Assembly (NCBI RefSeq): GCF_013761175.1
Contig: NZ_JACDUR010000005.1
Span: 902,970 to 966,969, forward strand
From: Nonomuraea soli
GTDB taxonomy: Bacteria > Actinomycetota > Actinomycetes > Streptosporangiales > Streptosporangiaceae
DNA: 64,000 bases
Direction of reading: 5' to 3'
In this document: one piece after another, positions 18,610 through 27,101 of the stretch
How the letters are laid out: each line of letters starts with the position of its first letter
How positions within the stretch are numbered: position 1 is the first letter of the stretch
Notes under the pieces: model-generated
What the model saw: only the letters and a program-made list of their open reading frames with translations
The model's database searches: none
Told to the model about the DNA's origin: nothing
Position numbers and translations under genes: made by a program

Positions 18610-20313
18610 GTGAGATTACGGTCTCTGCTCGTGAGCGCCATCGCGCTCGCCGCCGCTTCTGCCGGGCTCATCACAGCCCCGGCCATGGCACAGGGCGACG
18701 ACCCCCTGGAGAAGATCGAGCCGGCCCTGCGGACGAGCACCACCCATCGCGCGATCGTGCAGGTGCGCACCCCGCAGGAGGCCAGGTCGCTGGCGTCCAG
18801 GGCGGAGGCGGTCGCGCCGGGAGCCGACAACGTCGCCCCGGTTCCGGCGGAGCTGCAGGGCAAGCTGAACTTCTTCGTCTACGAAGGCACCGCGGAGGAG
18901 TTCAAGAAGATCGCCGATCAGACCAACGTGGTCTCGATCAGGCAGGACAAGCTCAACGCGCCGAACCTGGTGCGGAGCATCGCGATCGTCGGCGCGGACA
19001 AGGCGCACACGGCGGGCGTCGATGGCGCGGGCACCTCCGTGGTCGTGCTCGACACCGGCATCGACACCAACCACCCGTTCTTCGGCGGCCGCATCACCGC
19101 CGAGGCGTGCTTCTCCGCCACCAGCCCCGAGGACAACGCGACCTCGTTGTGCCCGAGCGGCGCGCCGTTCCAGCTGGGCGCGGGCGCGGCCGACGCGACG
19201 ACCGCGGCGTGCATGCAGAACGTGGGCCCGGCCGACGTCACCAACGGCATCTGCCGCCACGGCTCGCACGTGGCGGGCATCGTGGCGGGCAAGGCCCACC
19301 CGACGCAGCGCGAGCCCTCCAACGGCATGGCGCCGGCCGCCACGATCATCCCGGTGCAGGTGTTCAGCCGCTTCGACAACTCGCCCTACTGCGGCACCCG
19401 TCCCGCGTGCGCGCTGGCCTTCGACTCCTCGATCCTGACCGGCATGGCCTATGCCGGCCTGGTCGCGCAGCAGTACAACGTGGTCTCGGTGAACCTCAGC
19501 CTCGGCGGCGGCGAGTACACCTCCCACTGCGACACCGGTGACGGCGCCGACTTCAAGGCGCAGGTGGACCAGTTGCTGGCCAAGAACGTCGCGACCGTGG
19601 TCTCTTCGGGCAACGAGGGACGCGAGGCCGGCGTGAGCTGGCCGGCGTGCGTCTCCAACGTGGTGACGGTCGGCTCGACGGACGTGGAGTACCCGGCCGT
19701 CGGCACCAGGACGGACGACATCTCCTCCTTCTCCAACCGCGGCGCCCTGCTCGACCTGTTCGCCCCCGGCTGGCCGGTCTTCTCGGCCGCGCCGGACGAC
19801 AGGTACGTCGGGCTCGGCGGCACCTCCATGGCCGCCCCGCACGTGGCCGGGGCCTTCGCGCTGATGCGGCAGAAGTTCCCCGCCGCCTCGGTCGAGGAGG
19901 TGCTCGCCAAGCTCAAGGCGGCGGGCAAGCCCATCACCTACACCAGCGCCGGCGCCCAGGTCACCACCCCGCGCCTGGACGTCTGGGCCGCGATCCCGCA
20001 CCCGGACTGCACGGCGAGCTACACCCAGACCGGGCAGTGGCCGCGCGGCTTCCAGGCCAAGGTGGTCGTCAAGAGCACCGGCACGCTGCCGCTCAACGGC
20101 TGGAAGGTGAGCTGGAGCTTCGCCGACGGGCAGAAGGTCACCCAGGTGTGGAACGGTGTCCTCCAGCAGGCCGGCGCCGACGTCACCGTCTCCAACGCGC
20201 ACTGGAACGCCAAGGTGGCGGTCGGCAAGAAGACCGAGTTCGGGTTCAACGCGTCGTGGAGCGGCACCAACACGCCGCCCGTCGCGGTGACCTGCACCCC
20301 GGTCCACAGCTAG
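18610..20313 (+). CDS. Secreted subtilisin-like protease (S8) with C-terminal CBM2
   Basis: 567 aa. GTG 18610 follows GGAGG by 4 bases; the signal peptide ends near AMAQG. Catalytic segments are VVVLDTGIDTNH (Asp), CRHGSHVAGI (His) and GTSMAAPHVAG (Ser). The last ~100 residues from CTASYTQTGQW are a family 2 carbohydrate-binding module. They show the bracketing cysteines, GFQAKVVVKSTG, GWKVSWSF, VTQVWNG, VTVSNAHWN and FGFNASWSG. The protease domain is a close paralogue of the preceding one (shared ITAEACFSAT/ITGEACFSAT and HGSHVAGI blocks). CBM2 usually binds cellulose or chitin, so the protease may be targeted to plant or fungal wall material. It has its own terminator. Confidence 0.9.
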   Translation: MRLRSLLVSAIALAAASAGLITAPAMAQGDDPLEKIEPALRTSTTHRAIVQVRTPQEARSLASRAEAVAPGADNVAPVPAELQGKLNFFVYEGTAEEFKKIADQTNVVSIRQDKLNAPNLVRSIAIVGADKAHTAGVDGAGTSVVVLDTGIDTNHPFFGGRITAEACFSATSPEDNATSLCPSGAPFQLGAGAADATTAACMQNVGPADVTNGICRHGSHVAGIVAGKAHPTQREPSNGMAPAATIIPVQVFSRFDNSPYCGTRPACALAFDSSILTGMAYAGLVAQQYNVVSVNLSLGGGEYTSHCDTGDGADFKAQVDQLLAKNVATVVSSGNEGREAGVSWPACVSNVVTVGSTDVEYPAVGTRTDDISSFSNRGALLDLFAPGWPVFSAAPDDRYVGLGGTSMAAPHVAGAFALMRQKFPAASVEEVLAKLKAAGKPITYTSAGAQVTTPRLDVWAAIPHPDCTASYTQTGQWPRGFQAKVVVKSTGTLPLNGWKVSWSFADGQKVTQVWNGVLQQAGADVTVSNAHWNAKVAVGKKTEFGFNASWSGTNTPPVAVTCTPVHS

Positions 20314-20320
20314 GCCGTAT

Positions 20321-20354
20321 GGCAGGAGCCGGTCACCCAGGACCGGCTCCTGCC
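20321..20354 (+). terminator. Intrinsic terminator-like hairpin after the CBM2 protease
   Basis: Perfect 14-bp arms GGCAGGAGCCGGTC and GACCGGCTCCTGCC with a 6-base loop, followed by GTTTAG. It begins 8 bases after the stop codon and ends just before sppA. Confidence 0.8.
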
Positions 20355-20369
20355 GTTTAGTGTGGCTCT

Positions 20370-22055
20370 ATGGACGCGAGCAAGACGGTTCTGGAGACGG
20401 TGAACAAGCTCCGGCAGCGGCGCACCGCCCCGCTGGTCCTGGAGCTCGATCTGACCGAGGGGCTCACCGAGGGCCCACCGGCCGATCCGTTGTCTGCTGT
20501 GCTGTCGATGCGCAAGCCGCGCCTGGCCGACGTGCTGGCCGGGCTGAAGCGCGCGCGTGGCGACTCCCGCGTCAAGGCGCTCATCGTCAAGATCGGCGCC
20601 AACCCGCTGGGCTTCGCCACCGTGCAGGAGCTGCGCCAGGCGATCGTGCAGTTCCGCGCGGCGGGCAAGCTCACCGTGGCCTTCTCCGAGACCTTCGGCG
20701 AGTTCGGCAACGGCACCGTGCCGTACTACCTGGCGACCGCCTTCGAGCGCGTCTACCTGCAGCCGAGCGGTGACGTCGGGCTCACCGGCATCGCGCTGGA
20801 GCAACGGTTCTTCAAGAACGCCCTGGCCAAGCTGGGTGTGGGCTACGAAGTGGGCCAGCGGCACGAATACAAGACCGCGGCCAACACCTTCACCCAGGAC
20901 CACATGACGGAGGCGCACCGCGAGTCGCTCGGGCGGATCGCCGAGTCGATCACCGAGCAGATCGTGGCGGGCATCGCCGACGGGCGGCGGCTCGATCCGG
21001 CCAAGGTGCGCGAGCTCATCGACCGCGGGCCGTTCATCGGCGCGGAGGCTGTCGACAACGGCCTGGTCGACAGGCTCGCCTACCGCGACGAGGTGTACGA
21101 AGAGATCAAGCGGGCCGCCGGGGCCGACTCCCACCTGCTGTTCGTCTCCCGCTACATCCGCGGGCCCAAGCTTCCGCAGCGCGGCGACTCCGTCGCCCTC
21201 ATCCACGGCACCGGCATGATCAAGACCGGCCGGAGCGGTCGCAGTCCCCTGGGCGGCGGCGGGGCGATGGGCTCCGACACCGTGAGCGCGGCCATCCGCA
21301 ACGCCAGGCGCGACGAGTCGATCAAGGCGGTCGTCTTCCGCGTCGACAGCCCCGGCGGCTCCTACGTCGCCTCCGACACGGTCTGGCGGGAGATCGTGCT
21401 GACCCGCAAGGTGAAGCCGGTGATCGTCTCCATGGGCGATCTGGCCGCTTCCGGCGGCTACTTCGTCTCCATGGCCGCCGACGTGATCGTGGCCCAGCCC
21501 GGCACGCTGACCGGTTCCATCGGCGTCTTCGGCGGCAAGCCGGTCCTGGCCGAGCTGCTGGAGAAGATCGGGGTCAACTCCGACCTGGTCGCCGAGGGCG
21601 GCAACGCGGCCATGTTCTCGACCGCGCGCGGCTTCTCCCCCGAGCAGTGGGACAGGGTCAACGCCTGGCTCGACCGCATCTACGACGACTTCGTGGGCAA
21701 GGTGGCCGAGGGGCGGCGGCTGTCGCGCGAGCGGGCCCACGAGCTGGCCCGTGGCCGGGTGTGGACCGGCGCCGACGCCCGCGAGGGCGGCCTCGTCGAC
21801 GAGGTGGGCGGGCTGGAGGACGCTCTCGGGATCGCGCGCAAGCGTGCCGGGCTCGTCGCCGACGCCCCCGTCCGCACCTATCCGCGGCTCAACCCGCTGG
21901 AGCGCCTGCGCGGGCCCGACTCCAGCGAGGACCGCGCGGCGGCACTGGCCGGTATCCGGCTCGAAGCCTGGGGACCCCTGGCCCACCTGGCCGCCGAGCT
22001 CGGGCTGCCCGCCTACGGGCCGCTGGTGATGCCCGGCAGGCTGACGATCCGCTGA
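20370..22055 (+). CDS. sppA: Signal peptide peptidase SppA (double-domain type)
   Basis: 561 aa S49 peptidase of the long, two-domain class that degrades cleaved signal peptides. The catalytic Ser is S361 in GDLAASGGYF and the general-base Lys is K168 in HEYKTAAN. Their spacing of 193 compares with 200 in E. coli SppA (K209/S409). No N-terminal membrane helix is visible, unlike the E. coli enzyme, so it may be cytoplasmic or peripherally bound. Its end overlaps the convergent DmpA-type gene by 43 bases. Confidence 0.88.
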   Translation: MDASKTVLETVNKLRQRRTAPLVLELDLTEGLTEGPPADPLSAVLSMRKPRLADVLAGLKRARGDSRVKALIVKIGANPLGFATVQELRQAIVQFRAAGKLTVAFSETFGEFGNGTVPYYLATAFERVYLQPSGDVGLTGIALEQRFFKNALAKLGVGYEVGQRHEYKTAANTFTQDHMTEAHRESLGRIAESITEQIVAGIADGRRLDPAKVRELIDRGPFIGAEAVDNGLVDRLAYRDEVYEEIKRAAGADSHLLFVSRYIRGPKLPQRGDSVALIHGTGMIKTGRSGRSPLGGGGAMGSDTVSAAIRNARRDESIKAVVFRVDSPGGSYVASDTVWREIVLTRKVKPVIVSMGDLAASGGYFVSMAADVIVAQPGTLTGSIGVFGGKPVLAELLEKIGVNSDLVAEGGNAAMFSTARGFSPEQWDRVNAWLDRIYDDFVGKVAEGRRLSRERAHELARGRVWTGADAREGGLVDEVGGLEDALGIARKRAGLVADAPVRTYPRLNPLERLRGPDSSEDRAAALAGIRLEAWGPLAHLAAELGLPAYGPLVMPGRLTIR

Positions 22056-23053
22056 AGCACCTCGCGCGGCAGGGCGGTAGCCGTACGGCCTGAGGGGGTC
22101 ACGATCGTGCGGGCGGCCAGCAGGCCGTCGACGACGGCCTCCTCCACGGCCTCCAGCACTCCGGCGAAGACCGCGTCGAGCTCGGCGGGCGTCAGCGTGC
22201 GCGGCGCCTCCGACGGCACCGACGAGAAGGCCAGGCCGTAGTCGCCGCTCCCGTGGCTGAAGGCCGCGCCCACGGCGCCCAGGCCGAGGACACCGCGGGC
22301 GGCGACGCGCTCCAGTTGCCGGGCGCCGCACGCCACGTCGAGGGCGATCACCACCACGCACGACCCGCGCTCGGACGCGAGGCCCGGCCGTCGCAGGCCG
22401 AGGCTCTCCGGCGTGATCGTACGGCCCAGCAGGCGCAGGTCGCCGCCCATGTTGGCCTGGACGAGCACGCCCACCACGGCCTGCCGGTCACGCAGGCTCA
22501 CCCGGCGGGAGGCCGTGCCGATGCCGCCCTTGAAACCGAGCGCCAGCGCCCCGGTGCCGCCGCCCACGTTGCCCATCTCGACAGGCCCGGTGGCGGCCCG
22601 GCGCAGGGCGTCGTAGACGTGGTCGGTGGTCACGGGACGAAGGTCCGTCGACGACAACCAGGTGTCGTTGATCTCCCCCACGACCGGGTTGAACGTGCGC
22701 ACGGGGCCCGTGGAGTGGTCGAGGACCCAGCTCAGCAGGCTGTCGGCGGCGCGGAAGGTCGAGAGCGTGGAGGTGAGCAGGATGGGCGTCTCCAGCTCGC
22801 CGAGCTCCATGAGCTGTGTCGCGCCGACGAGCTTGCCGTAGCCGTTGCCGACGTGGAGTCCGGCGGGTACGGCAGGCGCCATCGACAGGGCGGCGGGCAC
22901 GATGGCGGTGACGCCGGAGTAGATGCCCAAGGTGTCGTCGTGGAGCGTGGTCTGCCCGACCGCGACGCCGGACACGTCGGTGATGGCGTTGTGCGGGCCG
23001 GGCTCCAGGCGCCCGATGGTGTGGCCGAGGTCGCGCAGTCGCATCGTCGTCAC
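22013..23053 (-). CDS. P1-family N-terminal nucleophile peptidase (DmpA/BapA-like)
   Basis: 346 aa. GTG 23053 overlaps the flavin reductase stop (GTGA); an in-frame ATG follows at 23044. Members are D-/beta-aminopeptidases that self-cleave before a Ser. Here the cleavage site is G230-S231 in ERGSCVVVIALD. The other family blocks are present: GPHNAITDVSGVAVG, PAGLHVGNGYGK, FNPVVGEINDTW, GNVGGGTGALALGFKGGIGT and LLGRTITPESLG-like text. Substrate specificity is unknown. Coupling to a small flavin reductase suggests co-expression, not an obvious shared pathway. Confidence 0.88.
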   Translation of the reverse strand: MTTMRLRDLGHTIGRLEPGPHNAITDVSGVAVGQTTLHDDTLGIYSGVTAIVPAALSMAPAVPAGLHVGNGYGKLVGATQLMELGELETPILLTSTLSTFRAADSLLSWVLDHSTGPVRTFNPVVGEINDTWLSSTDLRPVTTDHVYDALRRAATGPVEMGNVGGGTGALALGFKGGIGTASRRVSLRDRQAVVGVLVQANMGGDLRLLGRTITPESLGLRRPGLASERGSCVVVIALDVACGARQLERVAARGVLGLGAVGAAFSHGSGDYGLAFSSVPSEAPRTLTPAELDAVFAGVLEAVEEAVVDGLLAARTIVTPSGRTATALPREVLQRIVSLPGITSGP

Positions 23054-23544
23054 CCCACCGGCCGGTAGCGTCCGCGGAGCCGGACGAGAGGTTGTCTGCC
23101 CGTCGTGACGTAGTCGACGGCCAGCACGTGGGCGACGAACAGGGTGTGGTCTCCCGCGGGCACCACCTGGGTGGTCTCCGCCTCGACCGCGGCCACCCCG
23201 TCGTCGACGATCAGGGCGCCGGTGTGCGGGCCTCGGTGGTGGGTGACGCCGGCCACGAGGTGGCGGGCGCTGGGGCGTCCGGGGGTGGCGAAGCGGCTGG
23301 CGACGGCCGCCTGGTGTGCCGAGAGCAGGGAGGCCGCCCAGCGGTCCTGGCGCAGCAGCACCTCGGTGAGGTAGCCGTGGGAGGCCAGGCTCACGAGGAT
23401 GAGCGGTGGTTCGAGCGAGACGGACATCAGGGCCGACACGGTGGATCCGAGGTCGTCGCGGTCGTCGCGCACCGTCACGACTCCGACGCCCGCGGCCAGC
23501 TGCGCCATCGCCTCGCGGAAGTCACCCGCCTGGAATTCGCTCAC
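23050..23544 (-). CDS. Flavin reductase-like FMN-binding protein
   Basis: 164 aa, the usual size for the HpaC/flavin_reduct family. The start is GTG 23544 (SEFQAGDFREAMAQL), without a clear ribosome site. The pattern GVGVVTVRD, STVSALMSVSLEPPLILVSL and the C-terminal DHTLFVAHVL strand fit a split-barrel flavin reductase that supplies reduced flavin to a partner oxygenase. No oxygenase is adjacent. The downstream DmpA-type gene starts within its stop codon. Confidence 0.85.
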   Translation of the reverse strand: MSEFQAGDFREAMAQLAAGVGVVTVRDDRDDLGSTVSALMSVSLEPPLILVSLASHGYLTEVLLRQDRWAASLLSAHQAAVASRFATPGRPSARHLVAGVTHHRGPHTGALIVDDGVAAVEAETTQVVPAGDHTLFVAHVLAVDYVTTGRQPLVRLRGRYRPVG

Positions 23545-23563
23545 GTGGGAAGGGTAGCGAGCC

Positions 23564-23593
23564 CGCCGGGCCGCCCCGAGGAGCGGCCCGGCG
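23564..23593 (-). terminator. Hairpin terminator between the osmolyte importer and flavin reductase genes
   Basis: Perfect 11-bp arms CGCCGGGCCGC and GCGGCCCGGCG around an 8-base loop, 17 bases past the stop of the substrate-binding protein gene. There is no T-run, as is common in high-GC actinomycetes. Confidence 0.6.
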
Positions 23594-23609
23594 AACGCGC
23601 GGCGTGTGC

Positions 23610-24536
23610 TCAGGAGGCCAGGCCGTTGGCCGTCAGCCAGCCCTTGGCGACGGTCGCGGCGTCCTCCTTGTCGACGGCGACCTTCTTCATGAGTTCGACC
23701 AGCTGCTCGGTGGTCAGCTTGGCGGAGATCTCGTTGAGGGTCGCCTTGACGGTGTCGTTGACCGCGGCCTTGTTCACCAGCGGCGTGATGTTCTGCGCGG
23801 CGAAGACGCTCTTGGTGTCCTGCAGCGAGACCATCTTGTTGATCAGGATCTTGGGGTCGGTCGTGAAGACGTTGCCCACCTGGACGGTGTCGTCCTTGAT
23901 CGCGTCGGCGGTGGTGTCGCCGGTCGGCTTCCACTCCTTGAACTCAAGGCCGTAGACGTCCTTGAACTGCTGCTCGCGGCGCTCCTTGAACTCGGGCGGG
24001 CCGCCGACGGCGAAGTCCTTGCTGACCTTGGCGAGGTCTTCGATCGTCTTGAGGTTGAACTTGGTCGCGGTCTCCTGGGTGACCGTGAGCGAGTCGCTGT
24101 CCTGCGCGGCGGCGGAGTCGAGGATCTCCAGCGTCGCGGGCAGCTTCTCCTTCAGCGCGGCGTTGACGTCGTCGGTCGAGGTGGCCGTGGCGGCCTTGTC
24201 GACGAAGAAGAGCAGGCCGCCGTTGTATTCGGGCAGCACGCTGAGCTGGCCGCTCTCGATCAACTTGTAGATCGCCTCGCGGGAGCCGATGTTCGGCTTC
24301 TCCTCGACCTCGACGCCCTTGGCCTTGAGCGCCTGGGCGTAGATGGAGGCGAGCAGAACGTTCTCGGGGAAGTTGGCCGAGCCCACGACCACCTTGCCCG
24401 CTGCCGCGGAAGCACTGCCGGAACCGGCGGGTTCGGGGCTCGCACTGCTGGTGGCCAAGGGGTCACCGGAACCACACGCCGTCAGGGCGAGCGCCGCGGT
24501 CAGGATGACTGCCGCGGTGCCGAAGATACGTCTCAT
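23610..24536 (-). CDS. Glycine betaine/choline-type ABC substrate-binding lipoprotein (OpuC/OsmF family)
   Basis: 308 aa lipoprotein (signal LTAALALTAC, Cys at the lipobox). After a Ser/Gly-rich linker the OpuAC-type fold begins with VVVGSANFPENVLLASIYAQ. It continues through a LPEYNGGLL segment and a TTDPKILINKM segment near the hinge. AAGGGA precedes the ATG at 24536. It is the last gene of a four-gene importer: ATPase with CBS domains, two ProW-like permeases and this protein. The ligand is probably a quaternary ammonium osmolyte, by family and gene order. Confidence 0.88.
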   Translation of the reverse strand: MRRIFGTAAVILTAALALTACGSGDPLATSSASPEPAGSGSASAAAGKVVVGSANFPENVLLASIYAQALKAKGVEVEEKPNIGSREAIYKLIESGQLSVLPEYNGGLLFFVDKAATATSTDDVNAALKEKLPATLEILDSAAAQDSDSLTVTQETATKFNLKTIEDLAKVSKDFAVGGPPEFKERREQQFKDVYGLEFKEWKPTGDTTADAIKDDTVQVGNVFTTDPKILINKMVSLQDTKSVFAAQNITPLVNKAAVNDTVKATLNEISAKLTTEQLVELMKKVAVDKEDAATVAKGWLTANGLAS

Positions 24537-24574
24537 CAGAACATTTCCCTTCTAAGCGGGGGGTATTGCAGAGA

Positions 24575-25246
24575 TTAGCGGATACGGACTCGCTGGCTCA
24601 CCCCCGGTGAGACTGTCACCCTCTGGGCGACCGCGAACAGGGCCTGTGCGGCCAACGCGAACAACACAATCAACACAGAACCGCCGACAACCTGTTCGTA
24701 TTTCTGCGTGGCCAGACCGTCGATGATGTAGCGGCCCAGGCCGCCCAGCCCGACGTAGGCGGCGACCGCCGCCGTGGCCACGATCTGCACCGCTGCCAGG
24801 CGCAGGCCCAGCAGGATCAACGGCAGCGCCACCGGCACCAGCACCCTGCCGAGCACCTGAGGGCCGCGCAGGCCCATGCCGTAGGCGGCGTCGCGCAGCT
24901 CTGGATCGACGCCTCTGATGCCCTCGAAGGTGTTGACCAGGATCGGCGGCACGGCCAGCGCGATCAGCGGGATCAGCACCGGCCAGACCGACGCGGTGCC
25001 GAACAGCAGCACCAGCAGCACGAGCAGGCCGAGCGTGGGCAGGGCGCGGGCGACGTTGGCCGAGACGACCACGAGCACGCCGCCCCGGCCGGTGTGGCCG
25101 ATCAGCAGCCCGAGCGGCACCCCGATGAGCGCCGCGAGGAGCAGGGCGATCACGGAGAACTCCAGGTGCTCCAGCAACCGCACCGGGATGGCGTTGGAGC
25201 CGCTCCAGTTGGCCGGGTCGGTGAAGAAGTCGGTCAACCAGTTCAC
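24575..25246 (-). CDS. Osmolyte ABC transporter permease (ProW/OpuCB-like), second subunit
   Basis: 223 aa, about six membrane helices. The GTG start at 25246 overlaps the preceding permease stop (GTGA). The EAA-like cytoplasmic loop is FEGIRGVDPELRDAAYGMGL, and RALPTLGLLVLLVLLFG is typical of this family. It pairs with the paralogous permease upstream to make a heterodimeric channel. Confidence 0.92.
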   Translation of the reverse strand: MNWLTDFFTDPANWSGSNAIPVRLLEHLEFSVIALLLAALIGVPLGLLIGHTGRGGVLVVVSANVARALPTLGLLVLLVLLFGTASVWPVLIPLIALAVPPILVNTFEGIRGVDPELRDAAYGMGLRGPQVLGRVLVPVALPLILLGLRLAAVQIVATAAVAAYVGLGGLGRYIIDGLATQKYEQVVGGSVLIVLFALAAQALFAVAQRVTVSPGVSQRVRIR

Positions 25247-25920
25247 GCCGACCTCCTGGCCCGCATCCAGGGGGTGAGCAGTCTCTGCAGCAGGACCAGG
25301 GCCCCGTCGGCGACCAGGGCCAGCAGCACGATCAGCACGATGCCCGCGATGGCGGGGGTGTAGAAGTCACGCTGGTAGGCGTCGGTGAAGAAGTTGCCCA
25401 GACCGCCCTGGCCGATCAGCGCGCCGACGCTGACCAGGCTGATGCTGGAGACGGCGACGACCCGCATGCCCGCCAGCACGACCGGCACCGCGATCGGCAG
25501 CTCGACCTGCACCAGGCGGCGCAGCGGCGTGAAGCCCATCGCGACCGCCGACTGCCGCACGTGTTCGGGCACCGAGGCGAGCCCGTCGACGACCGCGGGG
25601 ATGAGCACCGCCATCGCGTAGAAGGTCAGCGGGATGATCACCGTCACCGGCTCGGCCCCGGTGACCGCGAGCAGGATCATGAACAGCGCCAGCGACGGCA
25701 GGGCGTAGACGGCGTTCATGAGGCCGGAGACCGGCTGGTAGAGCCAGCGCCAGCGCACGCACAGCAGGCCGAGCGGCAGCGAGACGAGCAGCCCGACGAT
25801 CACCGGCACGGCCGACATCACGATGTGGGCCTGGAGCAGGTTGACGATGCTGTTGGGGCTGTCGTTGTCCCAGTTGGACACCACCCAGCTCCATCGGAAC
25901 AGCGGCTGGCCGTCATCCAT
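25243..25920 (-). CDS. Osmolyte ABC transporter permease (ProW/OpuCD-like), first subunit
   Basis: 225 aa, about six membrane helices. ATG 25920 (MDDGQPLFRWSWV) overlaps the ATPase end by 8 bases. The EAA-like loop is VDGLASVPEHVRQSAVAMGF. It resembles the other permease in YALPSLALFMILL and in the GALIGQGGLG element before the last helix. It acts with the ATPase encoded immediately upstream. Confidence 0.92.
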   Translation of the reverse strand: MDDGQPLFRWSWVVSNWDNDSPNSIVNLLQAHIVMSAVPVIVGLLVSLPLGLLCVRWRWLYQPVSGLMNAVYALPSLALFMILLAVTGAEPVTVIIPLTFYAMAVLIPAVVDGLASVPEHVRQSAVAMGFTPLRRLVQVELPIAVPVVLAGMRVVAVSSISLVSVGALIGQGGLGNFFTDAYQRDFYTPAIAGIVLIVLLALVADGALVLLQRLLTPWMRARRSA

Positions 25921-26926
25921 CGGCCACCTCCGACAACGCCTTGTCGAGGGCCTGCCGGCTGACCACGCCCAGCACCTTGCCATCGGCGTCGACCGCCACG
26001 GCCGCGCCCGAGGGCGACAGCAGGGCCGCGTCGAGCGCGCTGCGCAGCGAGTCGCGTCCGGGCACGAAGGTGCCGGCGGGCTCCAGCTCTCCGGAGTCTC
26101 GCCGCCATCCCACGGGCCGGCCGTCCTGCACGTCCAAAGAGGTATCAGCGGGGTCCGACAGTTCCAGGCCGTCGGTCGCGACGAACTGCAGGCGCCTGAT
26201 CCCGCGGTCGCGCCCGAGGAAGTCGCGCACGAAGTCGTCGGCGGGCTCCGACAGCAGCGTGCGCGGGTCGGCCAGCTGGGCCAGCTTGCCGCCCACCCGC
26301 AGCACGGCCACGCGGTCGCCCAGCTTGATGGCCTCGTCGATGTCGTGGGTGACGAAGACGATGGTCTTCTGCAGCTCGCTCTGCAGGCGGATCAGCTCGT
26401 CCTGCAAGGAGGTGCGCACGATGGGGTCGACGGCGCTGAACGGCTCGTCCATCAGCAGCACGGGCGGGTCCGCCGCGAGCGCGCGGGCGACGCCCACGCG
26501 CTGCTGCTGCCCGCCGGAGAGCTGGAAGGGATAGCGCTGCGCCAGCTTGGGGTCGAGCCCGACCCGCTCCAGCAGCTCCATCGCCCGGTCCTTGGCCTTG
26601 CGCTTGTCCCAGCCCAGCAGGAACGGCACGGTCGCCACGTTGTCGACGATCTTGCGGTGCGGGAAGAGCCCCGCCTGCTGGATGACGTAACCGATGCCGC
26701 GCCTCAGCGTCGGCGGGTCTATGGTCGTGACGTCCGTGCCGTCGAGCAGGATCCTGCCCTCGGTCGGATCGATCATCCGATTGATCATGCGCAGCGACGT
26801 CGTCTTGCCGCATCCGGACGGGCCGACGAAGACCGTGATCTCGCCGGTGGGCGCCTCCAAAGACAGACCGTCGACCGCGACGGTCCCGTCGGCGTACCTC
26901 TTCGTCACGGATTCAAAAGTGATCAC
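25913..26926 (-). CDS. Osmolyte ABC transporter ATPase with CBS domains (ProV/OpuCA-like)
   Basis: 337 aa. The start is GTG 26926, with AAGGAGG six bases upstream. The ATPase core runs to about residue 235: Walker A GPSGCGKTT, signature QLSGGQQQRVG, Walker B VLLMDEPFSAVD and the THD switch. A ~100-residue C-terminal region ending LGVVSRQALDKALSEV has CBS character; in OpuA/OpuC such domains sense ionic strength. Only one clear CBS motif is visible, so the sensor may be partial. Confidence 0.92.
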   Translation of the reverse strand: MITFESVTKRYADGTVAVDGLSLEAPTGEITVFVGPSGCGKTTSLRMINRMIDPTEGRILLDGTDVTTIDPPTLRRGIGYVIQQAGLFPHRKIVDNVATVPFLLGWDKRKAKDRAMELLERVGLDPKLAQRYPFQLSGGQQQRVGVARALAADPPVLLMDEPFSAVDPIVRTSLQDELIRLQSELQKTIVFVTHDIDEAIKLGDRVAVLRVGGKLAQLADPRTLLSEPADDFVRDFLGRDRGIRRLQFVATDGLELSDPADTSLDVQDGRPVGWRRDSGELEPAGTFVPGRDSLRSALDAALLSPSGAAVAVDADGKVLGVVSRQALDKALSEVADG

Positions 26927-26957
26927 GCCCAACCTCCTTGATCCCCAGGTCCACCCT

Positions 26958-27049
26958 AGGGGTATACGGAGCGCTGTGTCCCATTGGCCGAGAGTGAACC
27001 GTTTCAGGAATGACAAGCAAATGGGCATCCAATAGTGCGCTATACCCCT
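26958..27049. promoter_or_regulatory. Divergent promoter region with AGGGGTATA/TATACCCCT inverted arms
   Basis: AGGGGTATA at 26958-26966 and its exact reverse complement at 27041-27049 face each other across the 175-bp gap between the importer operon and the sigma-like gene. In each outward direction the box reads TATACCCCT and could serve as a -10 element, or as a binding site for one shared regulator. No matching -35 box was found. Confidence 0.35.
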
Positions 27050-27101
27050 CGGTAGCGGCATGATTGCCATCTACCTTTTTCCACGCAGAGGATCCGTCCA
27101 G

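Noticed and set aside
20310..22361. Long minus-strand frame opposite sppA
   Set aside because: It mirrors the sppA codons and has no recognisable domain; the sppA catalytic residues are all present on the plus strand.
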